NCBI GenBank assembly: GCA_947625815.1
Contig: CANQPU010000004.1
Location: 62,001-126,000 of the forward strand
DNA length: 64,000 bases
Direction of reading: 5' to 3'
From: an uncultured Oscillospiraceae bacterium
GTDB lineage: Bacteria > Bacillota > Clostridia > Oscillospirales > Oscillospiraceae
The position numbers and the translations under genes are program-made. The notes beneath the pieces were generated by a model. The model made no database searches and was not told the DNA's origin. It saw only the letters and a list, made by a program, of their open reading frames with translations. Within the stretch, counting starts at the first letter, position 1; each line of letters begins with the position of its first letter. Positions 56,661 to 64,000 of this stretch are shown here, piece after piece.

Positions 56661-57799
56661 GTGACCCAGGCAACATCTACGGGCGTCTGACCAACTCCAC
56701 CCAGGACGTGCTGGAAAAGCGCGTGGCGGCCCTGGAGGGCGGCGTGGCCGCCCTGGCGGTGGCCTCCGGCGCGGCGGCCATCACCTACGCCATCGAGGCG
56801 CTGGCCCGGCAGGGGGACCACATCGTGGCCCAGAAGACCATCTACGGCGGCAGCTACAACCTGCTGGCCCACACCCTGGCCCTCTACGGGGTGGAGACCA
56901 CCTTTGTGGATATCCACAACCTCTATGAGGTGACGGCGGCCATTCGGCCCAACACCAAGGCCATATTCATTGAGACTCTGGGCAACCCCAACTCCGACAT
57001 CCCGGATATCGACGCGGTGGCGAAGATCGCCCACGCCCACGGGATCCCGCTGGTCATCGACAACACCTTCGGCACGCCCTATCTCATCCGGCCCATCGAG
57101 CACGGGGCGGACATCGTGGTCCACTCCGCCACCAAGTTTTTGGGCGGTCACGGCACCACGCTGGGCGGGATCATCGTGGATTCCGGCAAATTCGACTGGA
57201 AGGCCTCCGGCAAGTACGCCCCCATCGCCGAGGCCAACCCCAGCTACCACGGCATCAGCTTCGCGGACGCCGTGGGCCCGGCCGCGTATGTCACCTACAT
57301 CCGTGCCATCCTCCTGCGGGACACCGGCGCGGCCATCAGCCCCTTCAACGCCTTCCTGCTCTTGCAGGGCATCGAGACATTGTCCCTGCGCTTAGAGCGC
57401 CACGCCGAGAACACCAAAAAGGTGGTGGAGTACCTGGCCGGGCATCCCCAGGTGGAGCGGGTCAACCACCCCAGCCTGCCCGATCACCCCCAGCACGGGC
57501 TCTACCAGAAATATTTCCCCAACGGCGGCGGGTCCATCTTCACCTTTGAGATCAAGGGCGGCAGGGAAGCGGCCTTCCGGTTCATCGACAGTCTGGAGAT
57601 CTTCTCCCTGCTGGCCAACGTGGCGGACGTGAAGAGCCTGGTCATCCACCCGGCCTCCACCACCCACAGCCAGCTTTCCGAGGCGGAGCTTGCCGACCAG
57701 GGCATCACCCAGAGCACCATACGCCTCAGTATCGGCACCGAGCACATCGACGACATCCTGGCGGACCTGGAGAAGGGCTTTGCCGCCGCGAAGGTTTAA
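56513..57799 (+). CDS. metY: O-acetylhomoserine sulfhydrylase (aminocarboxypropyltransferase) MetY
   Basis: PLP enzyme making homocysteine from O-acetylhomoserine and sulfide, or methionine with methanethiol. The 428 residues are normal for MetY. It begins [32 protein letters not shown]; the PLP lysine K208 is in [11 protein letters not shown], with VIDNTFGTP before it, and [24 protein letters not shown] near the end. ATG 56513 has AGAGAGG upstream. It lies 41 bp before cysK, downstream of a palindromic operator. Confidence 0.95.
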   Translation: [428 protein letters not shown]

Positions 57800-57840
57800 A
57801 TCTAAATTTTAATAATCCTTTTGAAATGAGGTAACGCACT

Positions 57841-58770
57841 ATGGCAGTTTATAAAAGCGCCGCGGAGCTCATCGGCGGGACGCCGCTTCTGGAGCTTGGC
57901 AATGTGGAGAAATCCCTGGGGCTCAAGGCCCGGGTACTGGCCAAGCTTGAGTATTTCAACCCCGCCGGGTCCGTGAAGGACCGGGTGGCCCTGGCCATGA
58001 TCGACGACGCCGAGGCCCGGGGCCTGCTGAAGCCGGACTCCGTCATCATCGAGCCCACCAGCGGCAACACGGGCATCGGCCTGGCCAGCGTGGCCGCAGC
58101 CCGGGGATACCGGATCATCATCGTCATGCCGGACACCATGTCCGTGGAGCGCCGGCAGCTCATGCGCGCCTACGGGGCGGAGCTTGTGCTCACCGAGGGG
58201 GCCAAGGGGATGAGCGGCGCCATCGCCAAGGCGGAGGAGCTGGCGGCCCAGATCCCGGGCTCCTTCATCCCCGGGCAGTTCGTGAACCCCGCCAATCCCA
58301 AAGCCCACCGGGAGACCACGGGCCCGGAGATCTACAAGGACACCGAGGGCCAGGTGGACATCTTCGTGGCCGGCGTGGGCACCGGCGGCACCGTCACCGG
58401 GGTGGGGGAGTACCTGAAGTCCGTGAAGCCCGGGGTGAAGATCGTGGCCGTGGAGCCCGCCTCCTCCCCGGTCCTCTCCGCCGGAAAGGCCGGGCCCCAT
58501 AAGATCCAGGGCATCGGCGCCGGCTTTGTCCCGGAGGTGCTGAACACCGGCATCTACGACGAGATCATCCCCGTCACCAACGAGGACGCCTTTGCCACCG
58601 GGAAGCTCCTGGGGAGGACCGAGGGGGTCCTGGTGGGCATCTCCTCCGGCGCGGCGCTGTGGGCGGCCCTGGAGGTGGCGAAACGGCCGGAGAACCGGGG
58701 GAAGACCATCGTGGTGCTGTTGCCGGACACAGGCGACAGGTATTTGTCTACGCCCCTGTTTGCCGATTGA
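57841..58770 (+). CDS. cysK: Cysteine synthase A (O-acetylserine sulfhydrylase)
   Basis: PLP enzyme forming cysteine from O-acetylserine and sulfide. The 309 residues show K46 in [10 protein letters not shown], the substrate loop TSGNTG at 73-78, [10 protein letters not shown], and the C-terminal [18 protein letters not shown] lies upstream. Together with metY it gives two routes for sulfide into amino acids. It is followed by a hairpin repeat element and the Rrf2-type gene on the opposite strand. Confidence 0.97.
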   Translation: MAVYKSAAELIGGTPLLELGNVEKSLGLKARVLAKLEYFNPAGSVKDRVALAMIDDAEARGLLKPDSVIIEPTSGNTGIGLASVAAARGYRIIIVMPDTMSVERRQLMRAYGAELVLTEGAKGMSGAIAKAEELAAQIPGSFIPGQFVNPANPKAHRETTGPEIYKDTEGQVDIFVAGVGTGGTVTGVGEYLKSVKPGVKIVAVEPASSPVLSAGKAGPHKIQGIGAGFVPEVLNTGIYDEIIPVTNEDAFATGKLLGRTEGVLVGISSGAALWAALEVAKRPENRGKTIVVLLPDTGDRYLSTPLFAD

Positions 58771-58773
58771 GGA

Positions 58774-58922
58774 CACGCCTCATCAAAAAACGATTTACTA
58801 TTTTTCCGGCGGCATGTACGTCGGAAAAGATCCGCGCGTTCTCTCTCTGTCGGAAAAGGCCTACGGCCTTTTCCGACAGTCTCAAACACCCGCCCGGGAT
58901 TTCCCGGGCGGGTGTTTGATGT
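58774..58922. repeat. Multi-hairpin intergenic repeat element, copy 2
   Basis: Between convergent cysK and the Rrf2 gene: core AACGATTTACTATTTTT (58789-58805); stem TTTTCCGGCG/CGTCGGAAAA (58802-58828) with CATGT in the loop; stem CTGTCGGAAAAGGCC/GGCCTTTTCCGACAG (58847-58879); TCTCA; then the terminator hairpin 58884-58917. It matches copy 1 at 31.3 kb in order, core and loop, while the CATGT-loop stem has changed on both arms. Confidence 0.78.
58884..58917. terminator. Strong hairpin between cysK and the Rrf2 gene
   Basis: AAACACCCGCCCGGGA (58884-58899) and TCCCGGGCGGGTGTTT (58902-58917). Probably the real end for one or both convergent transcripts. Confidence 0.75.
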
Positions 58923-58953
58923 GCGGGGCGGCGACGGATGGCGGATCTGTCCC

Positions 58954-59382
58954 TCAGTCCGCGCCGCGTCCGCCCGGATCCCGGCGGGTGAGGTCGGCCA
59001 GGGTGACGCGGCTCAGATAGTCGTGTATGACCTGATCCAGGCCCTGCCAGAGGGCCAGCGTCCGGCACTCGGCGGCCCGGGCGCAGACGTCCGCGCCGTC
59101 CGTGAGACACGCCACAGGGGCCAGAGATTCCTCGGTGAGCGTCAGGATGCTCCAGACGGTGTATTCCTCGGGCGGTCTGGTCAGCCTGTACCCGCCGCCC
59201 TTGCCGCGCAGGCCGCTCAAAAGTCCGCTCTTCACCAGGGTATTGACGATGCTCTCCAGATATTTTTCCGAGATGCCCTGACGCTCTGAGATGACCTTCA
59301 GCGGCACGAACCCGCCGGAGCGGTCCTCCGCCAGATCGATCATCACCCTGAGCGCGTATCTCCCCTTTGTAGAAATCAGCAT
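58954..59382 (-). CDS. Rrf2/IscR-family regulator, likely cysteine or Fe-S responsive
   Basis: A 142-residue winged-helix protein of the Rrf2 family, beginning MLISTKGRYALRVMIDLAED. KGGGYRLTRPPEEYTVWSIL is the wing. Three cysteines C92, C100 and C106, followed by LALW, lie where IscR holds its 2Fe-2S cluster (C92, C98, C104), although the first spacing is longer. In Firmicutes, CymR-type members instead bind CysK and sense O-acetylserine; next to cysK this protein could do either. ATG 59382 lies nine bases after GGAGG. It is the best candidate to bind the metY operator. Confidence 0.9.
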   Translation of the reverse strand: MLISTKGRYALRVMIDLAEDRSGGFVPLKVISERQGISEKYLESIVNTLVKSGLLSGLRGKGGGYRLTRPPEEYTVWSILTLTEESLAPVACLTDGADVCARAAECRTLALWQGLDQVIHDYLSRVTLADLTRRDPGGRGAD

Positions 59383-59466
59383 CCCCACATTCCTCCTTCG
59401 GCTTGCCGGAAAACAGCGGCGTGTTCCGGCTGTCCGCTCTCGCCCGACGGGACGGGCGGCGGTTAT

Positions 59467-61434
59467 TTACAGATTTTCCCGCAGCTCACCGGTGCGGTAG
59501 GCGCGGACGAGGAGCTTCAGATCCTCGATGAGATCGCGCTTTTCCCGGCCCTCGTCGGTATCGGCCACCAAAAGGCGGCGGGGCGTGGTGTAGATGTATT
59601 CGCTGGAGGAGCTGATGTCCTCGTCCTCGCTGACGGCCTTTTCCGCGCTCTCAAAGGGCTGGTGGGTGCGGAGGGTGAGCCCCCGGGAGTTGTAGACCAG
59701 CGTGTAGCCGGCGATGCCAGTTTTCTCGTGATACGCGCGGCAAAAGCCGCCGTCGATGACGATGAGCTTCCCGCCGCCCTTCACGGGGCTCTCGCCCTCC
59801 ACCGCCCTGACGGGCACGTGGCCGTTGATGATGTGCGCCCCCTCGCCCTCAAGGCCGAACTCCCGCAGGATCTTCTCCGCGGTCTCCGCCTTTCCAATCA
59901 GGCGGTAATAGGGGTTTTTGATCTCCCGGTGGGTGGCCTCGTCGGCGATGTAGAGCCGCTCAAAGGTGGTCATGGCGCTTCGCCCGTAAATGGGACTCAA
60001 GCGCCCGCACCAGAGATACCAGAGGAAATCCTGCCCCGCGGTCCGCTCGGGGCTGCCCTCCGGGGCGAAATAGCCCTGTCTGGCCCGCCTGTCGCAGTAA
60101 TCGAACAGCGCCCGGCCGGCGTATTTGCGCCCCTCGAAGACCTCCTCGGCAAATTCCCCGTCTCCGGTCATGGGGACGGCCCCGTGATAAAGGAGGTTGC
60201 CGTTGGTCACCTTGTAGACCGAGCCGGCCGAGTAGAGGAACTGCACGTGTCTTTGCAGGAGCTTGCTGTGGCGGAAGCCCCGCACCAGATCCCGCAGGAC
60301 CTCCCGCTCCCGTTCGGTCAGGGCCGCGGGGTCGGCCGGGTCCACCGTGGGGAAATCGTTGTCCAGCAGGGGATAGACGGCGCCGCCGCAGACTACGGTG
60401 CCGTTTTTGAAATCGATCCGGTTTATATAATCCCGGCCCTGCATCTGAAAGTCCGGGTTCCGGGCGATGACCTCCGCCTCGACCTTCAGCATCATGACCG
60501 TGACGGCCTTGTGCATCTGGGCGGCGCGCCGCAGGCTCTCGGCGGAGGCGGGCCTCCGGCCGTCGGTTTTGGGCATCCAGCGGCTCACGTCGCTGCCGGA
60601 GTAGACCTCCTGCGCCAGGTGGTCCAGCTCCCGCAGGGCGATGCCGTAGCCGTGCTCCAGGGTGTCGGTGTTGTTGTAGGCGAGGGTGGTCTTCAGCACC
60701 GTCAGCACGCAGACTGGGCTGCCCGCGGCGGCGCCCATCCAGACCACGTCGTGGTTGCCCCACTGGATGTCCACGTCGTGGTGCTCGATGAGCCGCTCCA
60801 TGATCCTGTCCGGCCGGGGGCCCCGGTCAAAGAGATCGCCCACGATGTGGAGCCGGTCCACCGCCAGGCGCTTGATCAGCTCGCAGAAACGCAGGATATA
60901 GGCGTCCGCCCGGCCGTAGGCGATGATGGAGTCCACGATGGTCTCGTAGTAGAGCTTTTTGTTGTGGTCCTCAAAGTGGGCGTGGAGGAGCTCGTCCAGC
61001 ACGTAGGCGCAGCTCTGGGGCAGGCAGGCGCGCACATGGGCCCGCGTGTGCTTGGAGGAGACGAACCGGCACAGGGTGATGAGCCGCATGAGCGTCCGCT
61101 GATACCAGCCCGTCAGGTCGGCCTGGGCGGCCTTCAGGGCCGGGAGCTTCTTCTCCGGGTAATAGATGAGCGTGGCCAGATCGGCCCGCTCGGCGGCCGT
61201 CAGCTCCCCCTCGAAGACCGTGTCGATCTTCTCCCGTATGTAGCCGGAGGCGTTGTTCAGGATGTGGATGAACGCCTCGTTTTCCCCGTGCAGGTCGGAC
61301 ATGAAGTGCTCCGTGCCCTTGGGGAGACGCAGGACCGCCTCGATCCTGATGATCTCGCTGGCCGCCGACGCGATGGTGGGGAACCGGCCGGCCAGCTCGG
61401 CCAGATATCTGTGCTGCTGTCCGTTTTCAGACAT
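59467..61434 (-). CDS. fbp: Fructose-1,6-bisphosphatase class III
   Basis: Gluconeogenic phosphatase of the Firmicute-specific class III, 655 aa. The metallophosphoesterase motifs are visible: FMSDLHGENEAF, IVGDLFDRGPRPD and IQWGNHDVVWMGAAAG, with INGHVP and LIVIDGGFCRAYHEKTGIAGYTL later. AAAGGAGG is six bases before ATG 61434. It lies 27 bp downstream of a 70-codon gene and probably shares its promoter. Confidence 0.97.
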   Translation of the reverse strand: MSENGQQHRYLAELAGRFPTIASAASEIIRIEAVLRLPKGTEHFMSDLHGENEAFIHILNNASGYIREKIDTVFEGELTAAERADLATLIYYPEKKLPALKAAQADLTGWYQRTLMRLITLCRFVSSKHTRAHVRACLPQSCAYVLDELLHAHFEDHNKKLYYETIVDSIIAYGRADAYILRFCELIKRLAVDRLHIVGDLFDRGPRPDRIMERLIEHHDVDIQWGNHDVVWMGAAAGSPVCVLTVLKTTLAYNNTDTLEHGYGIALRELDHLAQEVYSGSDVSRWMPKTDGRRPASAESLRRAAQMHKAVTVMMLKVEAEVIARNPDFQMQGRDYINRIDFKNGTVVCGGAVYPLLDNDFPTVDPADPAALTEREREVLRDLVRGFRHSKLLQRHVQFLYSAGSVYKVTNGNLLYHGAVPMTGDGEFAEEVFEGRKYAGRALFDYCDRRARQGYFAPEGSPERTAGQDFLWYLWCGRLSPIYGRSAMTTFERLYIADEATHREIKNPYYRLIGKAETAEKILREFGLEGEGAHIINGHVPVRAVEGESPVKGGGKLIVIDGGFCRAYHEKTGIAGYTLVYNSRGLTLRTHQPFESAEKAVSEDEDISSSSEYIYTTPRRLLVADTDEGREKRDLIEDLKLLVRAYRTGELRENL

Positions 61435-61461
61435 TCCGATGCCTCCTTTCCCGCCGCGCCG

Positions 61462-61674
61462 TCAGGTGATGGGCGCCGGGTCGAATACGCGCAGGTCGTT
61501 GTGGGATCCGAATCGGCGGCCCAGCGGCGCCTGCCCGTCGGCCACGTCCGGATACAGGGGCAGAAGCTCCCGCTCCGCGGCCGCGCGGACCACCCGGGCC
61601 CGCAGGTCCCGGACGGCCGCCGCCACGTTGTCGTTTTCCCCGGCCTTCACGGTCAGACGCGCTTTCCCTGTCAT
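61462..61674 (-). CDS. Hypothetical 70-residue protein upstream of fbp
   Basis: Not recognised. MTGKARLTVKAGENDNVAAA and then VRDLRARVVRAAAEREL suggests a beta strand and a basic helix; no membrane segment and no cysteine. Support for being real: a promoter with TTTACA-17-TATACT places its start site just upstream, the gap to fbp is only 27 bp. The ribosome binding site (GGGGGCG) is weak. It could instead be part of a long fbp leader. Confidence 0.5.
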   Translation of the reverse strand: MTGKARLTVKAGENDNVAAAVRDLRARVVRAAAERELLPLYPDVADGQAPLGRRFGSHNDLRVFDPAPIT

Positions 61675-61707
61675 GGCGGGCGCCCCCTGTCAGATTGTTA
61701 TACCCTG

Positions 61708-61736
61708 AGTATATCGCCGAAAGGCCAAAATGTAAA
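61708..61736 (-). promoter_or_regulatory. Promoter of the small gene and fbp
   Basis: Minus strand TTTACA (61736-61731), 17-bp spacer, TATACT (61713-61708). Confidence 0.65.
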
Positions 61737-61839
61737 CCGTTTTCCCAAATAAAAGGATCGCGAGGCGATCAAAGAGCGCATCACCGGGATCCGCGACCGA
61801 TTCGCCGCCGGCGCCCGGCCCGCGCGTCGAGCACCTCAA

Positions 61840-61863
61840 ATGGCCGCCCGGAAGGGCGGCCAT
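61840..61863 (-). terminator. Hairpin after the DUF3737 gene
   Basis: ATGGCCGCCC (61840-61849) with GGGCGGCCAT (61854-61863). A T-run lies on the wrong side for the minus-strand transcript, so its strength is uncertain. Confidence 0.6.
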
Positions 61864-61913
61864 AAAAATGCGGATGAACGGTGAAGGCGGCGGGAAAATC
61901 AGGTCCGGCCCTG

Positions 61914-62774
61914 TCAGGCGGCGCCCTCCGGCTTGCGGAGGATGACCTGGCCGGTACACTCCATGACGGGGTCGTCGGTGACGAGCTGGCCCACGCTGTC
62001 GGCCACGATCCTGCCCGAACGGGGATTTTTTACGGAGTCGATATGGCCGCGCACGTCGGCCTCCACGTCGGAATACTCGAAGGAGAGGTCGCACCCCTCC
62101 ATGGTGCAGTTGACGAGCCGGAGGCGCTTGCAGTAGCAGAGGGGCTGTGTTCCGGAGACGCGGCAGTTGATCAGCGTCAGGCCGTCGGAGAACCAGCCCA
62201 GATACTCGCCCTTTACCACGCTGTCGCGCACCGTCACGTTCCTGCTGTGCCAGAAGGCGTCCTTGGTGTCCAGCACGGAGTCGGAGATCTCCAGACCGTC
62301 CACGTACTGGAAGGAGTATTTGCCCCTCATGCGCACGTCCTCCAGGCGGATGTCCCGGCTGTCCAGGAAGAGATATTCGCTGGTGATGTCCACATTTTTA
62401 AGGGAGATCCCCGCCGATTTCCAGCCGAACTCCGGGGAAATCACGTCGGAATCCTCCACCGCGATGTTTTCGCACTCCCGGACGGCCTTGATGCCGTGGA
62501 GCCGGCTGTCCCGGATCCGCCCGTCCCGGCTGTACCAGATGGCGGCGCGGGTCAGCTCGTCCATTTTGGAGCCGGTGAGCGTGAAGCCCGCCACATGCCA
62601 GAGGGGATAGCGCAGGGAGAAGGAGCAGCGGTCAACGGTGATGTCCCGGGACTCCTTCAGCACCGATTCCCCGTCCGCCGGGCCGGCGAAGGTGCAGTTT
62701 ACAATGTCTGTATGCTGTGAATGATAGAGCGCGCGCTCGGCGTCGAAAGTCTGTCCGATGATCTGTGTCCGCAT
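61914..62774 (-). CDS. DUF3737 family beta-helix protein
   Basis: A 286-residue soluble protein of the DUF3737 family. Repeating short strands with a hydrophobic-x-asparagine/aspartate-x rhythm (e.g. ITVDRCSFSLRYPLWH, IAVEDSDVISPEFGW, VTVRDSVVKGEYLGWFSDGLTLINC) indicate a right-handed parallel beta-helix of pectate-lyase type, but the family has no known activity. FAGPADGESVLKESRDI is the typical start. GGAGGT lies five bases before ATG 62774. Confidence 0.88.
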   Translation of the reverse strand: MRTQIIGQTFDAERALYHSQHTDIVNCTFAGPADGESVLKESRDITVDRCSFSLRYPLWHVAGFTLTGSKMDELTRAAIWYSRDGRIRDSRLHGIKAVRECENIAVEDSDVISPEFGWKSAGISLKNVDITSEYLFLDSRDIRLEDVRMRGKYSFQYVDGLEISDSVLDTKDAFWHSRNVTVRDSVVKGEYLGWFSDGLTLINCRVSGTQPLCYCKRLRLVNCTMEGCDLSFEYSDVEADVRGHIDSVKNPRSGRIVADSVGQLVTDDPVMECTGQVILRKPEGAA

Positions 62775-62800
62775 AGTTGACCTCCTTGACTGTTGCGGAC

Positions 62801-62829
62801 ATTATACAACCAAAAAGGAAAAAACGCAA
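62801..62829 (-). promoter_or_regulatory. Promoter of the DUF3737 gene
   Basis: Minus strand TTGCGT (62829-62824), 17-bp spacer, TATAAT (62806-62801). Confidence 0.72.
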
Positions 62830-62839
62830 CACCTTTGAC

Positions 62840-62868
62840 TTGACGGACGGGGCGAACCTTGCTAAACT
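62840..62868 (+). promoter_or_regulatory. Promoter of the DUF1349 gene
   Basis: TTGACG (62840-62845), 17-bp spacer, TAAACT (62863-62868). It is back to back with the DUF3737 promoter. Confidence 0.68.
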
Positions 62869-62912
62869 ACTTTCAGGCCCGGGAAACGGGCCTTTTGAAA
62901 CGGGGGACGGAA

Positions 62913-63515
62913 ATGCTTGATATCGGAAAATTTGAGTGGACGAGACAGCCTGCGGAGTTTGTGACGGCGGAGGATCGGATAGAGATCGTCACGGGGCCGG
63001 GAACGGACCTTTGGCAGAGGACCTATTACCGCTTCCGCAATGATAACGCCCCGGTCTTTCAGATGAGGACGGAGGAGAGGTACTTTTCCTTTACCGTCAA
63101 GACGGAATTTGAGAGCAGGCACCGGTTCGACCAGTGCGGCGTGGCGATGTATCTGGACAGCGACAACTGGCTGAAGGCCTCCGTGGAATATGAAAACCAG
63201 CGGTTCGGGCACCTGGGGAGCGTCGTGACCAACAACGGCTACTCCGATTGGGCCACCACCGAGATCGACGCCTCCGTCAGGACCATGTGGTATCGGCTGA
63301 GCCGTCGGGAGCAGGATTTTCGCGTCGAGTGCTCCCGGGACGGGGTCCGCTTTTCGCAGATGCGTGTGTGCCACATGTTCGGGGCCGCGGATGAGGTCCG
63401 CTTCGGCGTCTACGCGTGCAGTCCGGAGGACTCGTCCTTCAGGACCGTTTTTACCCATCTGTCCCTGACCGACTGCCAATGGCCCGCCCACGACGCCCAG
63501 AAGCCGGATCAGTGA
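62913..63515 (+). CDS. DUF1349 family protein (concanavalin-like beta-sandwich)
   Basis: A 200-residue soluble protein of the DUF1349 family, which resembles the C-terminal beta-sandwich of GH43 beta-xylosidases. Characteristic stretches are FQMRTEERYFSFTVKTEFESRHRFDQCGVAMYLDSDNWLKASVEY and RFGVYACSPEDSSFRTVFTHL. It may bind a sugar; catalytic activity is not expected. ATG 62913 lies after GGGGGACGG; an earlier frame from 62859 would cover the promoter. It ends 78 bp before the hydrolase gene. Confidence 0.87.
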   Translation: MLDIGKFEWTRQPAEFVTAEDRIEIVTGPGTDLWQRTYYRFRNDNAPVFQMRTEERYFSFTVKTEFESRHRFDQCGVAMYLDSDNWLKASVEYENQRFGHLGSVVTNNGYSDWATTEIDASVRTMWYRLSRREQDFRVECSRDGVRFSQMRVCHMFGAADEVRFGVYACSPEDSSFRTVFTHLSLTDCQWPAHDAQKPDQ

Positions 63516-63593
63516 TCCCGTCACCGGGCCCCGGGCCTGCGAGGTGGTCAGCACCGACGAGACGGGCGACAGCATCACAAAGGAGGAGCGCGG

Positions 63594-64000
63594 ATGGAGA
63601 GGACAGAGAAGAACATATTTATGACTGAGAAAAAGGAGCATACGGTCCGCTATACCGACACGCTGGGACGGGAGATCACCCTTTACGGGGAGCTGTGCGT
63701 CCCGGAGAGGGAGGGCCGGAGCCCCGCAGTGATCCTCTGCCACGGCTTCAACGGCCATTATACCGACTTCCCCACGGAGTGCGCCCGGTGGGGCGGGGCG
63801 GGGTACGTATGCTTCACCTTCGACTTCTGCGGGGCCCAGTCCGGCGGCAAAAGCGCCGGCCGGACGGCGGAGGAGTATACGCCCCTCACCATGGTGGAGG
63901 ACGTGAAGGCCGTCTTTCGGGACATGGCCGCCCTCCCAACTGTGGACCCGGCGCGGATATTCCTCTTCGGCGGGAGCCAGGGAGGGCTGGTGGTAAGTCT
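63594..64000 (+). CDS. Alpha/beta hydrolase (partial)
   Basis: Serine hydrolase, cut by the window edge after 135 residues. AVILCHGFNGHYTDF is the oxyanion-loop HG motif; FTFDFCGAQSGGKSAG follows; the nucleophile elbow GGSQGG is near residue 130. AAAGGAGGAG is five bases before ATG 63594. Family members are often esterases or peptidases of the dienelactone-hydrolase-like group; the substrate is unknown. It may be cotranscribed with the DUF1349 gene. Confidence 0.88.
   Translation, partial: MERTEKNIFMTEKKEHTVRYTDTLGREITLYGELCVPEREGRSPAVILCHGFNGHYTDFPTECARWGGAGYVCFTFDFCGAQSGGKSAGRTAEEYTPLTMVEDVKAVFRDMAALPTVDPARIFLFGGSQGGLVVS

Overview
The window reads as a chromosomal segment of a GC-rich (by eye about 60-65% G+C) Gram-positive anaerobe of the Clostridia, most like a gut Oscillospiraceae member. 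Evidence: C+ (four-cysteine) forms of ribosomal proteins L28 and L32, hprK-murB-rapZ-whiA next to dnaE, era-yqzL-recO, a class III fructose-bisphosphatase, flavodiiron protein plus rubredoxin, and Firmicute-type AGGAGG ribosome binding sites. Many promoters match the housekeeping TTGACA-17-TATAAT consensus. No rRNA, tRNA, CRISPR, insertion sequence or prophage was seen. Species assignment is inference.

Layout. 0-2.8 kb (minus): polyamine ABC transporter (potB partial, potA) and an RluA-type pseudouridine synthase. 3-10.7 kb (plus): DUF177 protein, rpmF, a PDZ/radical-SAM protein, der, then four membrane glycosyltransfer genes (gtrB-like, gtrA, GtrII-like, DUF6056-like). 10.8-18.3 kb: rpmB (minus), then hprK, murB, rapZ, whiA, dnaE. 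18.4-23.8 kb: collagen-like surface protein (minus), P-loop protein, DtxR-type regulator, era, yqzL, recO, larA homologue. 23.9-27.1 kb (minus): overlapping phospholipid operon (PAP2 enzyme, flippase-like protein, pssA, psd). 27.2-31.3 kb: MarR regulator and a heterodimeric ABC exporter. 31.5-34.9 kb (minus): BlaI/M56-peptidase pair. 35-37 kb: four-domain flavodiiron protein and rubredoxin. 37.1-41.4 kb (minus): ion transporter and surface-anchored pullulanase. 41.5-42.7 kb: a lower-GC insert with a tiny leader ORF, a terminator and a nonsense-broken acetyltransferase. 42.7-49.9 kb: DUF1015 protein, CMP-kinase-like protein, membrane protein, second BlaI/M56 pair, diacylglycerol-kinase-like protein, MmcQ/YjbR protein. 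50-55.6 kb: MATE exporter and transglutaminase-like protein (minus), permuted GH3 glycosidase (plus). 55.7-59.4 kb: nitroreductase and a cysteine/methionine module (metY, cysK, Rrf2-type regulator on the opposite strand) with a perfect palindromic operator. 59.5-64 kb: class III FBPase with a small upstream gene, DUF3737 protein, DUF1349 protein and a truncated alpha/beta hydrolase.

The most interesting non-coding signals are: (1) a multi-hairpin repeat present twice (31.3 kb and 58.8 kb), both times between convergent genes, whose stems differ by compensatory changes; (2) an attenuator-like leader with a three-codon ORF and a strong terminator but no intact resistance gene after it; (3) a cysteine-containing upstream ORF between the metY operator/promoter and metY; (4) a terminator-like hairpin at the very start of the potA leader. 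All readings are by eye; no searches or folding programs were run.
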